From positions 372,001 through 436,000 of the forward strand of contig JAGMUV010000033.1 of the NCBI GenBank assembly GCA_020744425.1: DNA of 64,000 nt, given 5' to 3'. The translations under genes and the position numbers were made by a program. Each line of letters opens with the position of its first letter. Position 1 is the stretch's first letter. The notes below the pieces were generated by a model, which made no database searches, was not told the origin of the DNA, and was given only the letters and a program-made list of their open reading frames with translations. The DNA comes from Dactylonectria macrodidyma. Lineage: Eukaryota > Ascomycota > Sordariomycetes > Hypocreales > Nectriaceae. Positions 22,251 through 31,856 of this stretch are shown here, piece by piece.

Positions 22251-22299
22251 TAAAGGCCCCATCTTGTACAAGCCGTTCCCGCAGAGTGCTGAAGGCAAG

Positions 22300-24135
22300 A
22301 TTGGCCGTAAGCTATAAAATACTTCGAACACCCGTTAAGTTGCCAAGGCACGGGACTTAACGGCTGAATATCCAGCCCGAATGGTAAATACCGTATACCT
22401 GCCATTAACCTCTCCTGGGGGAACCCCCTAGATCCCCCTTTCGACTGCGGCGGTAACCAGCTGTTAAAACCACTTCAAACCTGTAATAAGGGAATTGACT
22501 GATAGTCACAGGGGTCCCTCTACCGCTTCCTGACAGGCCCAATCAACATGGCCGCGGTATTTATACTGAGCGCCACGTACCTGTAGGACCTTCACGTGTA
22601 CGTGAATCCTAGCAATCAGCATCTCCTCAACCATCGTTAGATCAGGTAGATTGATGGGGACTTCCCCGAAGTCAAGGTTATTCGCAGCGCTAAAGAAGTA
22701 GGGCTCGTTAGGCGCTCTTTTCCTGTCTCGACTAATGCAGCGGCTGCAGCTTTTCGAGCTATTTCGCTTCATATCGAACCAACGCTCCTGGCAGCGAATG
22801 CAACTATGCATCTTGTCGTCAGTCAGGGCAGTATAGAACTCCCGCACAAGCGCCTGATCCTCCTCACTAAGGACAGGCAAGTTAAGGTCTCCTGTAAAAG
22901 GTGGATCAACTATCTGATCAAACTGTCGCTCTTGAGGCTGTGGCCGTGGCCGTGGGTTAAAGGTGCCTCGTCGTGTATAGCGGCCGCGGCGATGACCCTG
23001 TGGCAGTATTGAAGGTGTGGTAGGGAACAATTCCTGTGGTATAGGCGTGCCTAGCATGACAGGAGCCGTTGGAAGAGTGCCTAGAGGAATTGGCGTTTGA
23101 GGAATCGGCGTGCCCAGAACTACTGTTGGCAGGCTAAGGGTAGGAGGGATGGGGAAAGGTCCCTCTACCGCGCTTGGGGTAGATGGACCCAGCAGAGGTC
23201 TAGCTAGGCAGTCCCTGGAGTGCGGGCGCCAGGCCACGGAATAGAGCAGGCGTGGCAGGAGGTTGTAAGCCGTGCACAGACGCAGGCGTTGGCGCAGTCC
23301 GCCTTGGAGGCGTCAGGTTAGCTAGAGAATCGGTCCTTTTCGTGGCTCTGCGTGGCGATAGCCTCTAGGCAATATTCCGCATGGCGGTAACGGCGGCTCG
23401 GGATCCGGCTACCCGCTCCCTTCGGCGTGCCTTACAGCTAGCACACTCTCCTGTAAGCTTCGCAGGGTCCTTGACGCTTCGAAATTCTACTTAGGGCAGG
23501 TCTTGCTTGCAGGTACGGCAGTTCCGAACTGCCTGGGATATATCGTCCTCCATCTGGCCGTATATATACCCACCTCTTGCCCACCTAGACTGCTAGATAT
23601 CGCTCGGGCAGGAGGCTTTGCGACGGCTTACGTCCAATACCATGGTAGATCTCGATAGAGAGGCTGTCTTTGAGGTAGTTAGATCAGGTCTGAATGATCA
23701 GGGAGGAAACTGCACTGCTTCCCAGAGGCAGGGTATCTGGGGAATCTTGAGAGGTAGGCCGGGTGAGGAGGTAATATGTGAACCTAGATACCGTTAGCAA
23801 CCTGATGGGTTTGATAGATTCGACGGAAGAGGGAAGCAGCAGCCACGTAGGTTAGTGTAAGGAGCAAGGGGCACGGGGCTTTTATTCAGTCAGAATCGTG
23901 CTTAGAAACCCAACAAATTGATTGCATTGAAGAAAAGAAGAACCTGAAAGCTCTTGGAGAGCTTGCCACGCTAGTTACCTCGTCAACGCTCAGGGGTTTG
24001 TGGGCCTTCATTTGGTGGCATTATCAGCCGACCAATTCCAGCACGAGTTGAGCACAGGCCAGGCCAATTAGCCAATCAGAGGAGGTTTTATGCTCGATTC
24101 TTTCTGACTGAGTAAAACGCCCTTCGGGCTGAATT
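22300..24135 (-). mobile_element. Internally deleted Helitron, inverted relative to the 41-47 kb copy
   Basis: The minus strand matches both ends of the Helitron at about 41070-46985: its 5' flank and N-terminal coding part (to about 22555) and its 3' region (about 22300-22550), with the 4.2 kb between removed. At the join the coding phrase YKYRGHV runs straight into the 3' non-coding phrase read as DWACQEA. In the long copy both break sites carry GTTG, so the deletion has 4-bp microhomology. The shared 3' terminus includes the hairpin around CCGTTAAGT...ACTTAACGG. It cannot transpose alone but might be mobilised. Confidence 0.85.
22506..23565 (-). pseudogene. Helitron N-terminal ORF remnant
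   Basis: The frame begins at MEDDISQAVRNCRTCKQDLP (about 23553) and meets a TAA right after, where the long copy has a Glu codon. Downstream the Pro-rich repeats (VVLGTPIPQTPIP) and a zinc-binding-like region (CIRC...CSRC) match the long copy closely. After the internal deletion the frame runs 12 more residues into 3' non-coding DNA and stops at 22506. Confidence 0.8.
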
Positions 24136-24189
24136 AAGACATGAAGATATAGCATGCTATGACCGTTTGTCTTAACAACGCCGTAGTGA

Positions 24190-25650
24190 TTTGCCACTTG
24201 CCTAAGGTTTTGGATCAACCTCCGGACCCTTCCCAGGACACACCCGTTGGCGACACTGAAGGTGAAAGTGTGTCGCCGATTCGTATCGCCGATGCAGAGG
24301 ATTGCTCAGATACAAGGGGAGACAGCCACTGAACGAATGGAGATCATTCGAGAATACGCGCTACCGCCATGGCGAGACCGTATCTTGGTGTCGTGCGACC
24401 CTGACCGGGAGAGAGCGGTGGAAGCAGCCAATAGGGTGGACGGCATAGTCATTGCCACCTGCTCCTCACAGAGAAGGGGCATGGTAGGCATGGGAGGTGT
24501 CGTACGAGATACGGCGATCAACAATGCTGACGAGGATGTGGCCAGCTACTCTATCACTCTCGGGTCGAGGGAGGAGCTGAACCCATACATAGCCGAGCTG
24601 GGAGCTATAGAGATGGCCCTGAGATGCATGCCATTCGGACTGCGTCGACGGAATATCATCGTCATGACGAGCAACCGCTCCGCACTAGAAGCCATACGGC
24701 GGCCGCGACAACAATCCGGTCAACAGGCCATTCGGCAAATCTACAAGCATGTCAACCGTCTTGAAGACGAGGGCAACTCTCTCCAGATGATGTGGGTTCC
24801 AGCAGGAGAGGAAGACTTCGCACTAGGACCAAAAGCCAAAGCAGCAGCCCGGAAGGCTACTGAAAGTGAATGCAGACCAGATAAGCCGCCGTATCAAGCA
24901 AGATCCACGAGGATAAGACTAGCCATAACCAAGCAGCGGCAACCAACGACATCGCCGGGAAGAATCGGGAAATACTCGAAGATGATAGACACGGCACTAC
25001 CTGGCAAGCATACCCGTACTCTATATGACCTGCTGAAGAGGAAAGAAGCAGAGGTGCTGGTCCAGCTCCGCACCGGAATGGCAAGACTAAATAGCTTTCT
25101 GCACAACATCGGCGCAGTGGAATCGGATATGTGCGAATGTGGTCAAGCATCCGAGACAGTTGCGCATTTTCTATTCAGATGCACAAAGTGGACAAAGCAA
25201 CGGGAAGGCGTGCTGAAATGCCCACAAACAAAGATGGGAAACCTCTCGTTCTTCTTGGGAGGAAAGGCAGCGTCTGACGATGACAAATGGGCACCAGATA
25301 TGCGGGCAGTACGGGCAACGATCAAATTTGCCATTGCAACGGGGAGGCTTAACATGGACTAGAAGCCTCAGGCACACTAACTATGCAGATCAATCCCTAC
25401 TAACATCATACAGTCTCATTTTGACAGACCGGGCTTCAGCTGCTGAGGATAGGATGCTGAACACTTGGGGAAATTGGCCTTCAAGCAGGCCTGTCACGAC
25501 ATATACACCAGATTGGACCAGTTAGTAAAAGTGAAATTTTGGGGCTTCGGGTGATTATGGAAGAAACTGTACGAAACGAAAATAGCTTAGCGCAAAGGCC
25601 CTCTGGGGTGTGTCCCCCCTGGGCGAAATAAAATCCTTACCTTACCTTGG
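24190..25650 (+). mobile_element. Tad-like LINE retrotransposon, 5'-truncated
   Basis: Only the 3' part of ORF2 and the 3' untranslated tail are present. The tail ends in AATAAAATCCTTACCTTACCTT, like the short repeated tails of fungal LINEs. 5' truncation is normal for LINE copies. The left boundary with the Helitron copy is approximate. Confidence 0.7.
24247..25362 (+). pseudogene. LINE ORF2 C-terminal part: RNase H plus zinc motif
   Basis: The 371-residue open frame corresponds to the end of a Tad-clade ORF2 polyprotein. It contains a ribonuclease H-like domain (VDGIVIATCSSQRRGMVGMGGVV, then YIAELGAIEMAL, then MTSNRSALEAI) and a Cys/His motif CECGQASETVAHFLFRC near residues 297-313 that follows RNase H in this clade. 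The reverse transcriptase and endonuclease domains are absent, so although this piece is open it is a dead truncated copy. Part of it (about 160-220) is less conserved and may contain small lesions. Confidence 0.75.
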
Positions 25651-27510
25651 TTGTTGGACACACTGCGTTGGTTGCCTTGGAGCCGTCTGTGAAGACGGTA
25701 GTATGGGTGCTTAGTACAGTTAGGAGCCAGGCCTTGAAGGCCTTTGCAGCTTTAGCTTTCGTCTGCGTAACTATTGGGTCTAGAGATCCTGGCTGATACT
25801 GGAGGGGTAGAAGTACTGGCCTTGGATATCTTGGCAGCAGCCCGGTCGTCCTTTGAAGCCTGGTCAATTTCCTGTCCCGCTGGGTAAGACGGGCTGTAAG
25901 TGGGTGTTGTTAGTCAACCTTCTGAAGGCGGACTGCAAATCGAAGGCGTACTCCTTCAGGAGCCACCCGTCTCGTAGGAAGGCCGGCGTCCCGCAGCAAG
26001 CTGCTAAAGGGCGTTGTCTTCCATACAGGTAGTATAGCCCTTGCTGAGGCTGTGATCACCTTATGGATCTTTTGGACTAGGCCCTTCTAGCCTGTGTTGA
26101 CAGGTTGTGAGGAGGCGGCATTGCCGTTGCTACTTGGCCCTGTTGCGGCCGGCTGTAACAGCCCAGCATACCAAGTCTCTGCCCCGTACGTAGCAGCCGG
26201 AAGGACGCATGTAGTACCCGCCTTCCTGAAGGCTGCAGCAGGAAGCCCTCTTTTCGTATTCGTCAAATGCCGTAGGTGCTGGGCTACCCTCTGGGCGACG
26301 GCCACCCTCTCATCAACGTGGTAGCGAAAAGAGAGCCTCCTATCAAACCAGACCACTAGTCATCGGAAAGGCTTAGATGAGGGTTTGATTACAAGATCCC
26401 TTGCTGCAATACTAGGTAAATCTCCTGCCTTATGCTTATGCTTCCTTGTGAAGTGGATAGCTTCGCATTTTGCAGCGTTAAAGGCGACCTTATTTTCGGC
26501 GCCCTAGGTCAGGACTTGCGTGACATCCTCCTGAAGGGCCACTGAATTAGCCTCCAGCGTAGGGCCTATAGCAGCGAGGGCAATATCTTCTGCATAACCG
26601 AACGGACGCTTTGGGTTGTCTAGTAGGATATCTGCTATATAGAGTAGGAAGGTAATTGGGGATAGCGGTGATCCTTGTGGGAGTCCGCAAGACAATGGAA
26701 ACTCGTCTGTCTGGATGTCCTCAAGCCTGATTAGGGCTGTACGATTAGATGCAAAGGCAAGGATTAGCCTAACCAAGTTGACTGACCAGTCTTGTTGCAG
26801 AAGCTTGAGGATAAGTCGATTCCGCAGTACGGAATCGAAAGCTGCCTTGACGTCCTTCGTAACTAGGGTTGCCGTAAGACCTTTGTTGAGAGCCCTCTCA
26901 ATCTCATGGGTAAGGCAAGTCGTTAGATCTACTGCTGCGCTGCCAGGCAAAGCACCTATCTGCAGCGGGCTGATGACCCCTTCTTGCAAAGCTGTATAAG
27001 CCATCCGGCGGGCTATAAGCCTCTCAAGCCCTTTCTCTAGACAGGATAAAAGGAATATAGGGCGCCAGCTGCGAGTACTAGAGAGGTCCGTTTTTCCTAG
27101 CTTCTGGATCATAACGATCTCAGCCTTGCAGAAAGGTAGGGGAAAGTGTCCTATCTGGATGCATGCCTAGGAGAGTTGGCGGACTTGCTCTTCAATATAG
27201 ACCCAGCATGCCTTTAGCAGGCGTGTAGTAATACCGTCGATACCTGGGGTAGTGGTTTTTGTAAGTGTTTCTTTCTGTACCTCCTCCTTGCTTAGCGAGT
27301 CTTGTCAGGGGATAAGGCGCCTTGGGGCCAATGGGATATCGATGGGGTCTCCGGAGAGGTTGTCAGCAGTATCGAACCTCTTAAGCAGAGCCCGCCGCAG
27401 AGCCTGGGCTTTTTATTACGTACCTTCAACAGTCTGTCCATCGACTACCAAGGGGGGAGCGTTAACCAGTAGACCTGCCTTTTGCCAGCCTACAATCTTA
27501 TAGTAGGGTA
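25651..27510 (-). pseudogene. LINE reverse transcriptase fragment, decayed
   Basis: The minus strand encodes LINE-type reverse transcriptase. TRSWRPIFLLSCLEKGLERL is at 27050, then KDVKAAFDSVLRNRL, then SCGLPQGSPLSPITFLLYIADI, and the catalytic box appears as FGYAEDIAL where YADD is expected (Asp to Glu/Asp change). Further down come the linker to RNase H (25700-26350, CVLPAATYGAETWYAG) and the first RNase H motif (VFTDGSKA) at 25660. The sequence then stops exactly where the opposite-strand LINE tail begins. Several in-frame stops lie between these blocks. It is non-functional and from a different family than the neighbouring LINE. Confidence 0.8.
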
Positions 27511-28194
27511 GATAGCATATACCGCATCCCAACCCCCCACCCCCGCATGATCACTAGTATGAGTCAAACGCGCAGAGCGACATGGCGTGGCTAGGGCGCT
27601 AGGACAAACCATGGCAAGCTTAACTATGTTTCAGCACTAGAAGTGTGAGATAGAACTTAGATAAGCTTTAGCTACGCTCCTCTTTAGAATCCTTGCCAGG
27701 TTTACAGCCATGGCACTCATTAAACCTTATCCAACTTCAATCTGATCCGTAGAGGCAAAGTTTGAGGTGTTCTGACAAAAGCCTTCGTCAAGCATCCCAT
27801 AGAAGCTTGACCCGTTTGGAAACGGTTGGTCTGAAAAGGCCGGAATGATTCTGACGAGATTACTGTACAGCTGGCGCTATGAATAAATCAAGTTCTGGCT
27901 TCTACTTTAGTCTAGATACCCCTAGTTAAATCCAACTTGGGGTTTGGTTTTGATCTGGTATTTGAGAAAAAAGTACAAAAAGCCCAGCATGGTCGTCAAT
28001 CGGAAGGATATGCCTCCCGTTTGAATGAACTTGAACTCTTGAGAGCGAGACTATTAATGGCTCAGTGGACAGCGATCCAAACGTCGCTAGCAACGTTAAC
28101 ACATCCGGAGAGTGATTGGATCTCCACCATCACTAAGACAGATGGACATTCAGCTCCCCGGGTATTGTTCTCTGAGCTCTCCAGTCCAACTTCC
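27511..28194. other. Intergenic stretch, no gene seen
   Basis: Downstream flank of the hydroxylase-reductase gene and upstream edge of the LINE relic. A C-rich run lies at 27530-27545. Open frames at 27937-28284 are antisense to the neighbouring gene and lack motifs. Confidence 0.5.
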
Positions 28195-29418
28195 CTATTT
28201 GTGCCGAGCGAGGTTTCTATTCGACTCAGCTTTGGACGCAATCCGAGGCTTAACCCAGTACATGAATCGTACATAGTTCAATAATGCGATCCCAGTGTAA
28301 GTCACAGGCACATATCTTGCCCCCCGAGAAATCCACCACAGTGCAACTCTAGCCGTCCAGCGTGCCGAAACTAAGGCAGGTCCCATCAGGGACTTAAAAG
28401 CGGCGGGGACAATGTGGCGATACGTGAAGCCATCCTCGTGATAGTAACTGACAGCAAACGGGACAAAGGCGCGTTTTGAATCCGAGTAAGCTTGGTCGTG
28501 CTTGGTGAAGGAGCCATGTAGTTCCGCCTCACTGCCGATATACCACACTTCCGGCAAGAGGCCAACTTCTGAGCTGGGGCGACACCGCTTGAACATCTCG
28601 ATGATGGCAATCGCAGCTTCACAGTTGGCTTGAAGCGCATGTGTTAGATCCTTCGATCCATGCGCGAGAATCAAGATGTCCGTGTTGGCGAGGATAGGCC
28701 CCAAGGCAGAATAATCGCCATAGTTCCAATCAACACCGAAGCGCAAGGCCTCAATACACTTGGCGCCCTCCTTCTCGAGTTGATAGGTAAGTGCCTGACC
28801 AAGTGCTCCACGGGATCCTGTCATGGCCACTCTTCGGTTTCGTATCGTGACAGCGGTTCCGAAAACCCAATCCATCAAGCGGATCATCGACCCAAAGTAG
28901 TTATGAGGATCAATGTGATGTAGAGCGTGATAGTGAGGGCCAACGAGGATTGAGTGGGGGTCTTTTGGCAGTCGAGAGTATGGAACGTGATTCGAATCGC
29001 GCCCGACGTTCCACGCAACGACGCAAGACCGTCCAAGCTCCAAGAGTACAGCCAGAACCAGGTCCTCCTCCCTGAGCCTACTCGGTCTGGGTGTCAAGAG
29101 ATGAGAAAGACTCCAACTCAGCGTGATACCGAGTACTTTGCATGCGAACTCGAGGGGTAGATGCAAGAGAAGGTTACGACCGCTGAAGGCGCTATTAAAA
29201 CGCAGTCTTCTATCGAAGTATTGATGGTGGACGTTATGAGTTTGTGCAAGGAGCCGAAGAGCACGGTACGGAGATTGATACGACTGATGAGCCACATAGT
29301 GAACCAAATCGAAAACCAAGGAGCCAAGAATGATATGGCAAGCACAATTGATGAAAACACAAGCCAGCTCCATGGCTGAGAAACTGATCGAAAGAGAAGA
29401 TGATGATTGAGAAAGCAT
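28195..29418 (-). CDS. Fatty-acid-hydroxylase-like / Rossmann reductase fusion protein
   Basis: The 407-residue protein joins two halves. Residues 1-190 carry the histidine boxes of the membrane-bound fatty acid hydroxylase / sterol desaturase superfamily: HYVAH (40-44), HNVHH (61-65), HYHALHH (162-168) with a further His at 172. Hydrophobic stretches (VFINCACHIILGSLVFDLVHY) indicate membrane attachment, probably ER. From residue 198 a nucleotide-binding fold begins (AMTGSRGALGQAL), with a short-chain-dehydrogenase-like YSDSK near residue 315. The order, hydroxylase then a Rossmann half, recalls plant CER1/CER3 wax proteins and fungal proteins of unknown substrate. It probably oxidises a lipid and reduces or dehydrogenates a product, but the substrate is unknown. 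No lesion is seen; it is one of few intact non-transposon genes here. Confidence 0.8.
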   Translation of the reverse strand: MLSQSSSSLSISFSAMELACVFINCACHIILGSLVFDLVHYVAHQSYQSPYRALRLLAQTHNVHHQYFDRRLRFNSAFSGRNLLLHLPLEFACKVLGITLSWSLSHLLTPRPSRLREEDLVLAVLLELGRSCVVAWNVGRDSNHVPYSRLPKDPHSILVGPHYHALHHIDPHNYFGSMIRLMDWVFGTAVTIRNRRVAMTGSRGALGQALTYQLEKEGAKCIEALRFGVDWNYGDYSALGPILANTDILILAHGSKDLTHALQANCEAAIAIIEMFKRCRPSSEVGLLPEVWYIGSEAELHGSFTKHDQAYSDSKRAFVPFAVSYYHEDGFTYRHIVPAAFKSLMGPALVSARWTARVALWWISRGARYVPVTYTGIALLNYVRFMYWVKPRIASKAESNRNLARHK

Positions 29419-30460
29419 ACTGGCAGAGAAGCAACTGACAACTGGCTTGTTGAGGTCATTACCTTCCAGGAGCGACGCATCCCTCTTATATATCTCTCAA
29501 GTTTAGCAATGGACCAAGATCTTAAGACAATACTTGACGGAGCCTATAAACACAAGGCGTTCGTGTTTCAGGTCTCATGCTCGTATCGTAACTTCAAACC
29601 ACCTCAGCCCTCCGAGTCTTCATCCTAACTATAGCTCTAGCTGCAGGACAGCATCGCCAGCTCAGCTAGTGGGACCGAGTTGATCAGTGCCTGGAGTTCT
29701 GGCCGCAGTGAATGCCAATTGTGGTCCCTGTCAGGCCCCATCTCGGCCTTGAGACTTTGCTCAAAATCATCCTGGTAGATTTAACGAAAAATATCCGTCT
29801 ACGGTTCCATTTTCGGCTCCTCGTAATCACTGACCTGATCACATCCTGCCTCCTCTCGCATTGACCTTTCCGAAATATGCCTTGCAACTACGCTAAGTTA
29901 GACGCTATGTCATGGATGTACGCCATACGTCCTTGCAAGGTTCAATGAAGCGGACAAACTTCAATAGCTGCGAACCCCTACTAGCGAAGCAACTCCATTT
30001 CTGGCTGCCTATGGTACCGACATTCGTGGGTCTACTACCATGCGTCTCAGCGAAGACTAGAGGCATTTCATTGCAGTGGAAAAAGCCGCTTATACGCGAA
30101 ACAGGGGCTTTCCCTTTACTTTGTTCCCAAAGAGAAAGCTCGAAATCCTGGGATCTTGACTGCGATGCGCTTTGTCTCCTTCTGGGAGCACACTGAATCA
30201 GCTTGACCGTTCTGTAGCAATCCTAAGTAGCTTCAGAAGCACCGCAACAGTCATAAGAACCACAAAACGGGGCGGTTACGATACGAATCAAGTTTGACCT
30301 TTTGCGCTGTGACAAGGGATTGGAGGCCTGGCGCGTGGGATTTGGGGCTGTGTTAAGTGACGAGTGGGCTTTGGGGCTATGTCGAATGACGCGTGTTGTA
30401 ACTTAGTCTAATTAGGTTTCCTAAATCGGGATATGGTTCCCCACGTGGCTTGAGTTTAAG
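29419..30460. other. Upstream region of the fusion gene; no gene supported
   Basis: This 1-kb stretch holds the likely promoter of the hydroxylase-reductase gene (29419-29650). Further right there are only short frames without motifs. Around 30325-30400 a GGGATTTGGGGCTGTGTTAAGTGACG-like phrase occurs twice in diverged form. Confidence 0.45.
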
Positions 30461-30895
30461 CATATGCAACATCAATCGGTCAGACCCGTCGCGAATTTCA
30501 ACCCTCCGCCTTCTCAGTCCCGAGTCTTCCAACATCCGGTAAGAGGATTGAACTCCCTATCAAGACCACTCGCTCCCGAGCCCGGTGTCAAAGGTTTCGT
30601 AATCTCTGGAGACGTGGGAAACTCCAGATCATGCTGTGGCTCATCAGGATTGCTCTACACGTGGACATCAACTCCGTTTACCCGGGCCAACCTTGGCCAG
30701 CTTTTGATACGAATCCTCACGACTCTGGCGCAATGCCTCGTTTGGACAAAGAGCCACCAGGTTGTAAAATGAGTCTTGGATGCAGATGGCATTGAGCGCC
30801 GAAAGTTTGCCAGACTCAATAAGCGCCATAAGAATCCCCTCAACCATTTCAAGAACCTCAGCCACCATTTATGCTCTCCAGCGGCACCCTGGATT
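30461..30895 (-). pseudogene. Unidentified coding relic
   Basis: A minus-strand frame around 30668-30880 (EVLEMVEGILMALIESGKL, then FYNLVALCPNEALRQ) looks like alpha-helical protein sequence and ends abruptly at both sides. I cannot assign a family. Its position next to HET and WD40 relics suggests another piece of an incompatibility-type gene, but that is only context. Confidence 0.3.
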
Positions 30896-30899
30896 TACC

Positions 30900-31155
30900 C
30901 ATCAATTCCCGCGCATGGACACTCCAGGAATATATTCTCTCGCGCTGAGTGCTTCTTTTTACTAAAGAGCCGCTTCACTGGACATGCTGGGAATCAGACG
31001 CCTTTCAATTAGACGAGAAGAGCTTACCAGTGGGCTATGTCAGCCGGCTCGATAAGTCATACAAGATGTACAGCGGGCTACACACCGGCCGCCGAACCCT
31101 CGACAACTGGATGGATATCGTCAAAGAGTATACCGATAGAGATCTGACGTTTGCT
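30900..31155 (+). pseudogene. HET-domain (heterokaryon incompatibility) protein fragment
   Basis: The plus strand reads RAWTLQEYILSR, a TGA, then VLLFTKEPLHWTCWESDAF and, later, WMDIVKEYTDRDLTFAL. This is the conserved order of the HET domain: the 'RAWTLQE' box, the 'W.C' box, and the 'W..IV..Y..R.LT' box. The stop replaces what should be an Arg (CGA to TGA), a RIP-type change. HET proteins trigger cell death when unlike fungal strains fuse. Only this piece is present and the downstream sequence switches to a different gene on the other strand. Confidence 0.7.
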
Positions 31156-31342
31156 CTCGCCGCCATCGACTCGCCAGACTCGGACCGTCTTATCGCCAGA
31201 TGCTGATGCGATCAGCGTCGAGTCACGCGAGAAAACGGCCGACATCAATGTGTCCTTGTGACCCTCTAAAATCTGTTGGCATTGATCCCACTCGTCTTCA
31301 GGCTCCGGGAGAAGAGATATCCACTCAACAATCTGCTAAACA
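31140..31342 (-). pseudogene. WD40-repeat fragment, possibly of a fungal NLR-like protein
   Basis: Read on the minus strand, this segment gives WDQCQQILEGHKDTLMSAVF followed by SRDSTLIASASGDKTVRVW, one clear WD40 repeat (GH...D...IASAS.D.TVRVW). In fungi, near-identical tandem WD40 repeats occur at the C-terminus of STAND/NLR proteins such as HET-E. Only about one repeat remains. It abuts the HET-domain relic in opposite orientation. Confidence 0.6.
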
Positions 31343-31499
31343 TAGAGAGACCCTTGAAGTGGCTTAGCCCTCGGAGTCACAGCCGCAATGGCAGGTCCTT
31401 GTAAGGCACCTCAGGAGAGGTAGCAGGGAGGACGCAGGCATGGGAGAAGTCCATCTGCAGCGTGATCTGCACTCGGTTGCCTCTAAAACAAACCCCACA

Positions 31500-31850
31500 T
31501 GTTACGAGTTCAGATTGTCTGTAGTGTCTGATTGGGTGTATGTCTGTTCTTGATTGCGTCAGGTCCCCGCTCTGAGTCCCTGTTCCTTTATGCTGAAGTA
31601 GCTAGAAGGATATTGCTGTAGCAGTCATACGCCATGTACACGCCCAGCTACCCAAATACACATCGTGACACCACATGTCACGAGCCCAGATTGTCTGTAG
31701 TGTCTGATTGGGTGTATGTCTGATCTTGATTGCGTCAGGTCCCCACTCTGAGTCCCTGTACATCCTTTATGCTGAAGTAGCTAGAAGGATATTGCTATAG
31801 CAGTCACACGCCATATACACGCCCAGTTATCCAAAATACACACCGTGACA
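31500..31850. repeat. Two tandem 171/175-bp units separated and flanked by CCACA
   Basis: Unit 1 is 31500-31670 and unit 2 is 31676-31850; they are about 90% alike by eye. Each begins TGT[T/C]ACGAG and ends CGTGACA, so the ends are short inverted repeats in TG...CA form. The pentamer CCACA occurs before unit 1 (31495-31499), between the units (31671-31675) and after unit 2 (31851-31855). This could be two LTR-like or MITE-like units sharing a 5-bp target site. No coding capacity is present. Confidence 0.85.
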
Positions 31851-31856
31851 CCACAT

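Noticed and set aside
31500..31850. A CRISPR-like or satellite array
   Set aside because: Only two long, diverged units with a 5-bp separator; eukaryotic context and no spacers.
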